A stretch of 5,749 nt of DNA from Desulfobulbaceae bacterium. GTDB lineage: Bacteria > Desulfobacterota > Desulfobulbia > Desulfobulbales > Desulfobulbaceae. The notes under the pieces are model-generated. The model searched no databases, was not told where the DNA came from, and saw nothing but the letters and a program-made list of their open reading frames with translations. Below are positions 1 through 5,749 of this stretch, in pieces. Location of the stretch: contig JALSNT010000010.1 of assembly GCA_026986885.1 (NCBI GenBank), positions 1 to 5,749 on the forward strand. Reading direction: 5' to 3'. How positions within the stretch are numbered: position 1 is the stretch's first letter; each line of letters begins with the position of its first letter. The position numbers and the translations under genes were made by a program.

Positions 1-638
1 CGACTGATGTCTGCGGGAAAACCCGCCTTTTCATAGGCCGCAAGGGCGGCCGGCGAGGAGTCTTCAAAATCGGAGAGCATGGCGTCGTCATGAAAGAGGA
101 TGCCGTCCAGGGGGGCGGATCGGGCAAGATCTTCGTATATTCCCCGTATGAGGTCTTTGGCCCGGGGGTTAAATGGTGAAAGGCGACGGATGGACGGGTG
201 CGTTGGCATAGTTGTCTGCACCAGGAGATCTTCTTTCCCCGGTCCCGGCGCAAAGGCCAGCATCGGCAGCCAGGCGTAGACCTTCAGACCGCATTGCTGA
301 AGTGCTTGGGCCACACGGGGAAAGAGATCGCGGCGCATGGGCAGGGCGTGGTTGGGGAAGTATAGTTCTTCGGCGCCGTCATTGCCGTCCGGGTCGGCAA
401 ATGCCTGCAGGAGTACCGTGTTCAGGCCAAGGGTGCACATCCTCTGCACCAGCAGCCGTTGATTTTTTTCCTGCTGCCTGCTATCGGCATCATAGACATA
501 GTCCAGGTCAACCTGGGCGGCCAGCATGGGGGGAGTACTGTTTCGACCGGTAGTCGTGGTTGTCGGTCCGCCGGGCATGCACCCGGAATAGAGCAGGGCC
601 GGCAAGACAAGCAGTATCGTCCATTTTCCCCGCTTCAC
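1..638 (-). CDS. Stand-alone PgaB-type glycoside hydrolase (GH153) lipoprotein, 3' end outside window
   Basis: This gene is cut by the left edge; 212 codons are visible. It starts at GTG 638-636, with a weak AAGG 11 nt upstream and no in-frame ATG between the pgaB stop and this GTG. Residues 1-19 are Lys/Arg followed by a hydrophobic stretch ending LLYSGC, so Cys20 is the likely lipidation site (the Tyr at -3 is unusual). A Thr/Pro/Ser-rich linker (about 22-37) follows. From residue 42 the protein matches the C-terminal glycosidase domain of E. coli PgaB: QVDLDYVYD (42-50), LLQAFADPDG (76-85), LYFPN (92-96), LPMR (99-102), VYAWLP (120-125), RLSPF (152-156), and LDGILFHDDAMLSDFED (177-193) with the catalytic Asp pair at 184/185. 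That family cleaves partly deacetylated PNAG in the periplasm. No deacetylase domain precedes it. It lies 57 nt after pgaB in the same frame and is probably co-transcribed. The family call is firm; lipidation and activity are inferred. Confidence 0.9.
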   Translation of the reverse strand, partial: MKRGKWTILLVLPALLYSGCMPGGPTTTTTGRNSTPPMLAAQVDLDYVYDADSRQQEKNQRLLVQRMCTLGLNTVLLQAFADPDGNDGAEELYFPNHALPMRRDLFPRVAQALQQCGLKVYAWLPMLAFAPGPGKEDLLVQTTMPTHPSIRRLSPFNPRAKDLIRGIYEDLARSAPLDGILFHDDAMLSDFEDSSPAALAAYEKAGFPADIS

Positions 639-695
639 GGAAAAAATGACCTTGCTGTTGTATTGGAAAAAAAATTTTTCATAGTGAACCGGCTG

Positions 696-2492
696 TTACC
701 TGAAGGGGTTTGAGGCTTTGGAGACAAATGGACGAATGGCCGTTGTCGGCCGGTTGTGGAGAAAGTCGTCATTTTCATAGCCCCAGTTGATGATATTGTA
801 ACGGGGCAGATGGGCGAGAAGACGTTTGAGGCTGTCGGTATTATCCCTGCGTTCAACCAGCAGGCTGATTTTGGCGAGCAGTTTTGCTGCCCGCAGTCGG
901 CCAGTATTATTTGTCAGCATTTTTTCAATGTCATGGGCGCTGCCTGTTCGGGCATCCACGAGGAGAAAATCAAAGTACTGGAGGAGAAATTTAGCCTGTT
1001 GCCTGCTCAACGTCGGCAGCCGGTCCATGGGGATGACGAGGGCTACTTCGATAAACGGCTGCCATTGCTGGAAGGCCGCTATTTTTTTAAGAGCATTGAG
1101 GATACAGGGGGTGTGAGTTGTCTGCAGCAGCTGCTTGCGTAACATCTTGCGTCCGGCCGGATTCCAGAAACCGATGGTCGGGTCGGTCGGGGGCAGGGTC
1201 GCGGCGAGGTCAAGCAGCTTTTGGGTCAGTGTCGGCGAGTTGATGATGATACCACCGCAGAAGGCGGATTTTCCCATCTCTGCGAAAAAAGTTGCGGGTA
1301 CATGCCGCTGCTGCGTTTTATTTGAAGCAAAGAGCAGGGGTGGCAGCCAGAGAAATGTTTCCGTGCCGCCGCGATGGGCGGTATGCCAGGCCAGGCGGCT
1401 GAGCCGGTTCTGGGCAAGGGGAAAAACGGTATTGGGAAAAAGGGCCTGGACGTTGTTTCCCGTACGCACAAGAGGAGAAAAAGTGACCATGGCCGGGGCA
1501 AGGGAATGCAACCGGTTAAGAAAGAGGCCGAATCTTTTTTCACCTGTTGGGTTATCGTCTATGAGCTCATTACTGTCGATTTTGAAAAAATGGCGGACGG
1601 GAGGCGTGATGTGCGAATCAAGATAGCCTCGGTAATCGGCAAGATCAGGATTAAGCGTTGGGTAAAAGCGGCCGATTTCCCAGAGATTATTGATGGTGGC
1701 AGGAACCGGGTTCAAGGTGAGGGAAATGTCCATGCCGTTGTCGGCGGCCGCCTTCAGAGCTGCCTCGGTATAGCGGCCAAAGGGCCAGACCACGACCCGG
1801 GGAACCTTTCCCAGCCGTTTTTTAATCAGGGCCGAGTTTTTTTTCAGGTCTTTGGAGATGCGGCGAAACTGCTGCTGATCGGTTTCATAGGTACGGGTCA
1901 CCGGATCATAGCGGTGGGCTATGACCGCCGGAATTTTATCGCCGTAAGCATCGGCGAGGATTCCATGGTGCAGGTCATAGGTATGGGAGGCGATTTCAAT
2001 CAGCGGCGAGGCGGCCAGTTCCTTTAACTGCTGCCAGTTGAGAAATTTGGAACGCGGGACTATGCTGTTACCGTATTGCACTTTAGCCGTTGCTGCCGGT
2101 TCGATCCAGGAACCCTCCAGGGCCAGCACTGCAGGAAAATGGTAGGCCCTGAGCAGGGGGAAAACCAGGGTGTAAAAACTGGTGTAGCCGTCATCCCAGG
2201 AGAGAAGCACCGCTTTTTCCGGCAGCGGTTTTCTGCCTGCTTTTGCGGCCAGCAAATCGTCGATGGAGACGGGATGATAGTTGTTGGCCAGCAGCCATTC
2301 AAACTGATCAATCAGGTGATCGACGGTAACCGCATCGCTGGCGAGCTCTGTCTTACTTTTCACCACGTCGTGATAGGCGATGGCAATAAATCCGCCATTG
2401 TCTTCCGCCCAGGCCCCCATGGCAGATAAGGTAAGCAGTATGGTCAATAAAAAACCGAGTGATGCTTTCATGGGTTGATTAAAATTTTCCAT
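696..2492 (-). CDS. pgaB: Poly-β-1,6-N-acetylglucosamine de-N-acetylase PgaB with degenerate C-terminal hydrolase domain
   Basis: Periplasmic enzyme that removes acetyl groups from PNAG before export through PgaA. The signal peptide is residues 1-29, with AWA before Glu30. There is no lipobox cysteine, unlike E. coli PgaB. The carbohydrate esterase family 4 deacetylase domain covers about 34-300: YHDV with His41, SWDDG (98-102) with Asp100 as the probable base and Asp101 as metal ligand, SHTYDLHHG (169-177) with metal ligands His170 and His175, and VVWPFG (234-239). All sit at a constant offset of 14 from E. coli His55, Asp114, Asp115, His184 and His189. Residues about 318-590 align with the PgaB glycosidase domain (LFPN at 351, FLWLPPLL at 380-387, closing NWGYENDDFLHN at 569-580). 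However, the E. coli FHDDA motif is replaced by IINSP (416-420), and the VDLDYVYD and QAFADPDG motifs are gone. This half is probably not catalytic. The 598 aa are shorter than E. coli's about 672. The start at 2492 overlaps pgaA by 14 nt; ATG 2471 (residue 8) is an equally good alternative. Neither has a clear ribosome site, so coupling to pgaA translation is likely. Confidence 0.95.
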   Translation of the reverse strand: MENFNQPMKASLGFLLTILLTLSAMGAWAEDNGGFIAIAYHDVVKSKTELASDAVTVDHLIDQFEWLLANNYHPVSIDDLLAAKAGRKPLPEKAVLLSWDDGYTSFYTLVFPLLRAYHFPAVLALEGSWIEPAATAKVQYGNSIVPRSKFLNWQQLKELAASPLIEIASHTYDLHHGILADAYGDKIPAVIAHRYDPVTRTYETDQQQFRRISKDLKKNSALIKKRLGKVPRVVVWPFGRYTEAALKAAADNGMDISLTLNPVPATINNLWEIGRFYPTLNPDLADYRGYLDSHITPPVRHFFKIDSNELIDDNPTGEKRFGLFLNRLHSLAPAMVTFSPLVRTGNNVQALFPNTVFPLAQNRLSRLAWHTAHRGGTETFLWLPPLLFASNKTQQRHVPATFFAEMGKSAFCGGIIINSPTLTQKLLDLAATLPPTDPTIGFWNPAGRKMLRKQLLQTTHTPCILNALKKIAAFQQWQPFIEVALVIPMDRLPTLSRQQAKFLLQYFDFLLVDARTGSAHDIEKMLTNNTGRLRAAKLLAKISLLVERRDNTDSLKRLLAHLPRYNIINWGYENDDFLHNRPTTAIRPFVSKASNPFR

Positions 2493-4941
2493 TGATCATA
2501 AAGCGAAGCATTCGATAGGGTTCGGCATGGCCGTCGTACACATTCTGACCGAATTCGAATCCGGCCAGCATTTCCACCCACGGATTGAAGCGATATCGGT
2601 GTTCATAACGGATGTGGCCTATCCAGCGGGCGGCAAAACCCTTCTGGTCATAAAAGCCATAGCCGACATCAAGCTGTTGCGCCAGCAGATGTTCGTAATG
2701 TCTATGATAAACATGATCAACGTGGAGCGCACCCTGCAGGCTGAAATCATGTTCCGGGCTGTAGTAGGGGACATTGGTCTTTGAATTTGTTGAGCCGTAC
2801 AGATCAATGCGACCGTCGATATCAAGATGGGGAATGTCAATAAGCCGTTGCCGGAGGCGGGCGCTTGCCTCCACTCGGGTATTGTTATCGGTAAAGTCGG
2901 AAACCTGTACAGATCCGGAAATATCCCGTTGTTCACTGGTTCGATAGACGAGTGAGCTGGCCAGGGAATCGGCGCGGATATCGTGGTGCAGGGCGCGCAG
3001 GGGAGTGGATACGGCAAACCGTTCTCCGGCCAGCATCAGGCGCCAATGGTCATCGGCCTGCCAGAACGCTTTCAGGTTGCCGCCGATTTCCGTCCGGGTG
3101 GCGTCATTATAGGTGAGGTGCCCAAGCAGGTCCCAGTCGCCCTTTCGGTATTCAAGGCCCGCGGAGGACCTCTGAAAGGTTTCCTCACCTTCAATTATTT
3201 CATTCCAGGCATACCGATAGGCCGCGCTGATGTACCAGGAGTCGTTGATGGGGCTTGAGATAATTTCACTGGTGGCGAGGATACCGTCTCCGTTGAGGTC
3301 CGGACCCGAAGAATGGGAGAAGGTAATATCTCCCCAATAGGTTGGTTTGCGGGCAAAACGCCATTTTTCGGCCAGGTTTCTGGTTGTGTGCTCAAAAGGA
3401 TGCTCATCTTGCAGGCGTTGGAGGATGGGCCTGGCCTCTTTGAAGCGATTGAGCTGAATGAGGCCGGCTCCTTTGCCGGCCCACGCATCAAGGCTCCCCG
3501 GCGCCAGCAGAGTTGCGGTCTGGAAGTCATCAAGTCCATGCCGCGGCCAGTCGCGGGCATTGGCGATCTCGCCTCTGACTTCGTACAGCCAGTTGTTTGC
3601 CGGGGCCCGGTTGACCAGGGTATTGATGCGCTGCCAGGCATCTTCAAGCTGGTCACCGTAAAATCGTGCCTGGATGGCGGTGACCTGCAGATCCATATAC
3701 TGCTCACTGGGATATTTTGTCTTACTGTCCCAGAAAGTTAGATATCCGGGTTCATGTTTTGCCATGGAATCAATCAGGGAGTAGGCGTGCGGAAAATCTT
3801 CTTCCTCAATACAGGCATAAAACAAACCGCGGGAGGCCTGGTAGTTTTTGGGATTTTTATCAACTAATTTTTTGTATATCACACGGGCCTGATCCGGTTT
3901 ATGGGTGGCCAGCAGGGAGTCGGCAAGGGCCTGCTGCACATAATCGGGCATGGGTCCCTTTTCGGCAAGCGTGGCATACAGGGCCTGTAGATTTTTCATT
4001 CGCCTGAGATTGCGCAGGCTGATGATCATATCCAGATAGATTTGCCGTTGCTGTTTTTGTGCCCCCGGTATATCGGCAAGCAGGGCCAGGGCCTCAAGCT
4101 GCAGGTCTAAGGCTTTCATGGAAAAAAGCCTGGTCTCCCGGAAATCTTTTTGGGCATCCGTACTCCAGCGCAGGAGTTCGGCCGCCCGACCGGCAAGCAG
4201 TCGGGCGAGTTCGGATTTTTTCAGGAGTTGTGGCTGATTGCTCGCATTATGAAGGGCAGCAGTCGGGGCGCGAAGCTGGTTCAGGGTGAGGATCTCTTTT
4301 CGGCGCAACAGGACGTCCCCGGGCAGGAGAGTAAGTCCGTTTTCATAGTCGCCAAGGGCGGAGAGCCAGTCTTTTTTGCTTTCATGGAGATAGGCGGATG
4401 CAAGATGAAAATCCTTGAGATGTACCGCCCTGTCGGCAATGGCGGAAAGAATCTTTTCCGCCGGGTCAAGACGTTTCATGTCTATCAGCAGCAGGACTTT
4501 GCGCAGTTGCCATCGGGTTTTTTGCGGATGCGCAGGTAAGAGATTTTGTAAAAGATGGAGGCCGGATTCCGGCATTTTCAAGCTCCGATAGGTATTAACC
4601 ATGGCATAGCGGACATACTCGGGATACGTATCGGCCTTTTTGTTCTCAAACAGCCTTTTCGCCTCCTGGTACCTGCCGGCCCAGCCGGCGATGACGATGA
4701 GGTCGTTGGTGATTGAGTTGTTCGAGGGGGCTTGGGCGTGCAGTTTCTCCAGTTGAAGAAGCCCCTGTTGAAGATGCCCTTGTCTGGCAAGCAGTACGGC
4801 CTGTTCATGGCGGTAGGCCGTGTTCTGCGGGAGATCGGCTCCCATGGTCAGTGCGGGGGACAGCAACAGGAACAATGCCGGCAGGATGATTCCAGTGCAG
4901 CGCCGCTGCCCCGGGCGCAGGAAAACAGATAGGGAAATCAT
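2479..4941 (-). CDS. pgaA: PNAG export outer-membrane porin PgaA (TPR domain plus β-barrel)
   Basis: Forms the outer-membrane channel through which PNAG leaves the cell; its periplasmic TPR domain binds the deacetylated polymer and PgaB. The signal peptide is about residues 1-35, with a hydrophobic core at 18-31. Helical TPR-like repeats run from about 40 to 530. Examples are ARQGHLQQGLLQLEKL near 52 and WAGRYQEAKRLFEN near 87-100, followed by VRYAMVNTYRSLKMPESGL, typical of PgaA. From about 532 the pattern changes to alternating aromatic/hydrophobic strands (YWGDITFSHSSG, WYISAAYRYAW, SAGLEYRKGDWDLLGHLTY), ending in Phe820 as expected for a β-barrel signal. Its 820 aa compares with 807 in E. 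coli, with the same domain boundary. An EF-hand-like calcium loop, DLNGDGILATSE (548-559), sits between the first barrel strands. ATG 4941 is the first in-frame ATG and gives a proper signal peptide, but no Shine-Dalgarno sequence is visible before it. It is the first gene of the operon and overlaps pgaB. Confidence 0.95.
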   Translation of the reverse strand: MISLSVFLRPGQRRCTGIILPALFLLLSPALTMGADLPQNTAYRHEQAVLLARQGHLQQGLLQLEKLHAQAPSNNSITNDLIVIAGWAGRYQEAKRLFENKKADTYPEYVRYAMVNTYRSLKMPESGLHLLQNLLPAHPQKTRWQLRKVLLLIDMKRLDPAEKILSAIADRAVHLKDFHLASAYLHESKKDWLSALGDYENGLTLLPGDVLLRRKEILTLNQLRAPTAALHNASNQPQLLKKSELARLLAGRAAELLRWSTDAQKDFRETRLFSMKALDLQLEALALLADIPGAQKQQRQIYLDMIISLRNLRRMKNLQALYATLAEKGPMPDYVQQALADSLLATHKPDQARVIYKKLVDKNPKNYQASRGLFYACIEEEDFPHAYSLIDSMAKHEPGYLTFWDSKTKYPSEQYMDLQVTAIQARFYGDQLEDAWQRINTLVNRAPANNWLYEVRGEIANARDWPRHGLDDFQTATLLAPGSLDAWAGKGAGLIQLNRFKEARPILQRLQDEHPFEHTTRNLAEKWRFARKPTYWGDITFSHSSGPDLNGDGILATSEIISSPINDSWYISAAYRYAWNEIIEGEETFQRSSAGLEYRKGDWDLLGHLTYNDATRTEIGGNLKAFWQADDHWRLMLAGERFAVSTPLRALHHDIRADSLASSLVYRTSEQRDISGSVQVSDFTDNNTRVEASARLRQRLIDIPHLDIDGRIDLYGSTNSKTNVPYYSPEHDFSLQGALHVDHVYHRHYEHLLAQQLDVGYGFYDQKGFAARWIGHIRYEHRYRFNPWVEMLAGFEFGQNVYDGHAEPYRMLRFMINGKF

Positions 4942-5031
4942 TGCAAAAAGACGAACAAAAAGAAATGCGACATGGAAGATGCGTGTATTTTCCTGATGGC
5001 AAGGGTATTCAAATGAAGATAACTTAAATAA

Positions 5032-5060
5032 ATTATAGCAAATTTGTAGATGATTGACCA
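5032..5060 (-). promoter_or_regulatory. Probable σ70-type promoter of the pgaA operon
   Basis: On the minus strand a perfect -10 box TATAAT (5037-5032) is preceded, after a 17-bp spacer, by TGGTCA (5060-5055), which matches four of six -35 consensus bases. The predicted start is near 5025, giving a leader of about 84 nt before the pgaA ATG. That leader contains one AGGA (4994-4991) and little else of note. E. coli pgaA has a long leader repressed by CsrA at several GGA sites; a single GGA here gives only weak support for similar control. Confidence 0.6.
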
Positions 5061-5099
5061 GGAATAACAGCTAAATTTTTGGTAATATCTAATGATGTG

Positions 5100-5143
5100 C
5101 GGCCACCAGCGGCCCGGGCAAGGTATCCTGTCCGCTGTTGCCG
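5100..5143. other. GC-rich imperfect stem-loop between the divergent promoters
   Basis: The arms at 5100-5112 (CGGCCACCAGCGG) and 5132-5143 (CCGCTGTTGCCG) pair in two blocks, CGGC/GCCG outside and AGCGG/CCGCT inside. A mismatch, two further pairs and a bulged C lie between the blocks. The 19-nt loop contains the palindrome CCCGGG. No T-run follows directly, so it does not look like an intrinsic terminator. It lies upstream of both predicted transcription starts, so it may be a protein-binding site in DNA rather than an RNA element. Function unknown. Confidence 0.35.
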
Positions 5144-5295
5144 ATGGAACAATTGAGTGTTTTTCCGCCGGTCTTTTGTTTGTCTGGCCCATATCATTAT
5201 ATGTTCTACCGGGCGTGAGAAAAAACCACGGCCTATTTTGTTGCTACCTGATCCATCAATCCCCGGCCGCTAAAGAATGTTTTTGGTATATTTAT

Positions 5296-5324
5296 TTGGA
5301 ATTATGGGGATTATCATTTATAGT
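5296..5324 (+). promoter_or_regulatory. Possible σ70-type promoter of the PilZ gene
   Basis: TTGGAA (5296-5301, four of six -35 consensus bases) and TATAGT (5319-5324, five of six -10 bases) are separated by 17 bp. This predicts a start near 5331 and a leader of about 70 nt before the ATG at 5403. The surroundings are AT-rich, so chance matches are possible. Confidence 0.4.
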
Positions 5325-5393
5325 TTGTTGGAGCTTTTATCGTCGGATTTAAAGAGCGCGGCCAAAAAAGATGCAGAAAATTATTAAGCGGGT

Positions 5394-5400
5394 AGGGGAG
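5394..5400 (+). promoter_or_regulatory. Ribosome binding site of the PilZ gene
   Basis: A purine run AGGGGAG ends 2 nt before ATG 5403. The spacing is short if the whole run pairs, and about 4 nt if AGGGG does. It supports ATG 5403 as the start: an in-frame TAA lies at 5385-5387 and no other start codon falls between them. Confidence 0.55.
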
Positions 5401-5402
5401 TT

Positions 5403-5749
5403 ATGTCACTGGTAACTCGGGAATTTAATTATCCAAGAAAATCGCATCGGGTGGATATACCTCTGCTGGTCCAGGTGGACGGCAAGGTGTACAAAACATC
5501 CGACTGGTCGATGACCGGTGTAGCTATTCTCGATCTGGACAAGACAAGAGCGGTCGGCGAGAAGTTTTCCGCCCGGCTTATCATGCCCCTGTCGGATGCA
5601 TCCATGCAGTTGGATGTTGTGCTTATCTGCCGCAACCAGCGTTCCAACATCACCGGCTGTGAGTTTGACAAGCTGTCCAATCGTAATCGCCGGGTATTGC
5701 GTCATTTTATTGAACTTGCCATGGAGGGCCGTCTTGACACCCTTGAGGA
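5403..5749 (+). CDS. PilZ-domain protein (putative c-di-GMP receptor), 3' end outside window
   Basis: The frame is open from ATG 5403 to the right edge: 115 complete codons and no stop. Both PilZ signatures are present and correctly spaced. RKSHR (12-16) gives the RxxxR c-di-GMP-binding arm, and DWSMTG (34-39) gives the D/N-x-S-x-x-G motif in the next β-strand. The rest fits the PilZ barrel, with alternating strands (VAILDLD, FSARLIMPL, MQLDVVLICR, GCEFDKLSN) and a closing helix (NRRVLRHFIELAMEG). The PilZ domain is at the N-terminus with no signal peptide, so it is cytoplasmic. The protein continues past residue 115 and may carry more domains; Alg44-type exopolysaccharide co-factors have a PilZ domain followed by a membrane anchor and a HlyD-like region, but that part is not visible. 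Divergent placement next to pgaA suggests c-di-GMP control of PNAG production (inference). Confidence 0.9.
   Translation, partial: MSLVTREFNYPRKSHRVDIPLLVQVDGKVYKTSDWSMTGVAILDLDKTRAVGEKFSARLIMPLSDASMQLDVVLICRNQRSNITGCEFDKLSNRNRRVLRHFIELAMEGRLDTLE

Larger units (their letters stand above)
4942..5402. other. Divergent intergenic region, no convincing gene
   Basis: This 461-bp region separates pgaA from the divergent PilZ gene. It is AT-rich at about 5000-5095 and 5190-5350, with a GC-rich island at about 5097-5145 that can fold into a stem-loop. It carries the pgaA-facing promoter and a weaker right-facing promoter. Open frames crossing it on both strands lack ribosome sites and any family resemblance. 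I saw no tRNA, insertion sequence or CRISPR-like repeat. Both flanking genes probably take their control signals from here. Confidence 0.6.

Noticed and set aside
635..682. A 15-codon minus-strand frame (ATG 682-680) whose TGA overlaps the GTG start of the hydrolase lipoprotein
   Set aside because: The 4-nt overlap could suggest coupling, but there is no ribosome site before it and the peptide is low complexity, from a run of A and T.
1374..2027. A 217-codon plus-strand open frame antisense to pgaB
   Set aside because: It is the shadow of a well-supported gene whose catalytic motifs lie on the other strand. It has no recognisable domain; the same holds for the other plus-strand frames at 756-1142, 1135-1626, 2076-2429 and 3313-3741.
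696..2492. Possibility that pgaB is a pseudogene because its hydrolase domain is degenerate
   Set aside because: The frame is intact from end to end, all deacetylase residues are kept at a constant spacing, and the C-terminal scaffold motifs are preserved. This points to selection on the protein rather than decay.
5081..5160. Possible c-di-GMP (GEMM) riboswitch, suggested by GTTGCCGATGG at 5137-5147 and the PilZ context
   Set aside because: Only the short tail resembles the class; the conserved core (GCAAA…GACGCAAAGC region) is absent on both strands. A covariance-model scan would settle it.
5092..5352. An 86-codon hydrophobic open frame on the plus strand in the intergenic region
   Set aside because: No ribosome site precedes it, it resembles no family I know (including PgaD), it runs across the stem-loop and past the likely PilZ promoter, and its Cys/Trp-rich composition looks like non-coding AT-rich sequence.
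5371..5415. A 14-codon plus-strand upstream frame overlapping the PilZ start
   Set aside because: There is no ribosome site before its ATG and nothing resembles a leader peptide; frames this short arise often by chance.

Overview
The window holds one end of a poly-β-1,6-N-acetyl-glucosamine (PNAG/PGA) exopolysaccharide locus from a Gram-negative bacterium. An outer-membrane PgaA porin with a periplasmic TPR domain, a periplasmic PgaB de-N-acetylase and a lipoprotein-type signal sequence all imply a two-membrane cell. Base composition is mixed and codon use looks even. The remodelled pga genes and the PilZ partner would suit a deltaproteobacterial/Desulfobacterota-type organism rather than an enterobacterium, but that placement is a guess.

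Layout. On the minus strand, reading right to left, are pgaA (4941-2479), pgaB (2492-696, overlapping the pgaA end by 14 nt) and a gene cut by the left window edge (638 to beyond 1). The cut gene encodes a lipoprotein-like, stand-alone glycoside hydrolase of the PgaB C-terminal (GH153) type. A 461-bp intergenic region (4942-5402) carries a good σ70-like promoter facing pgaA, a weaker one facing right, and a GC-rich stem-loop between them. On the plus strand, a PilZ-domain gene (5403 to beyond 5749) diverges from pgaA and runs off the right edge.

How it works together. In the E. coli paradigm the synthase PgaC/PgaD (not in this window) makes the polymer, PgaB partly deacetylates it in the periplasm and also hydrolyses deacetylated polymer through its second domain, and PgaA exports it. 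Here the two PgaB activities seem to have been redistributed. The PgaB protein keeps every deacetylase metal and catalytic residue I can align. Its C-terminal glycosidase domain is still recognisable by its ends, but the His-Asp-Asp catalytic motif is replaced by Ile-Asn-Ser. Directly downstream, in the same reading frame, a separate gene carries an intact version of that domain behind a probable lipid anchor, while PgaB itself has lost the anchor cysteine. The divergent PilZ protein is a candidate c-di-GMP receptor for the pathway.

The most interesting point is this apparent subfunctionalisation of PgaB into a soluble deacetylase/pseudo-hydrolase plus an anchored active hydrolase.
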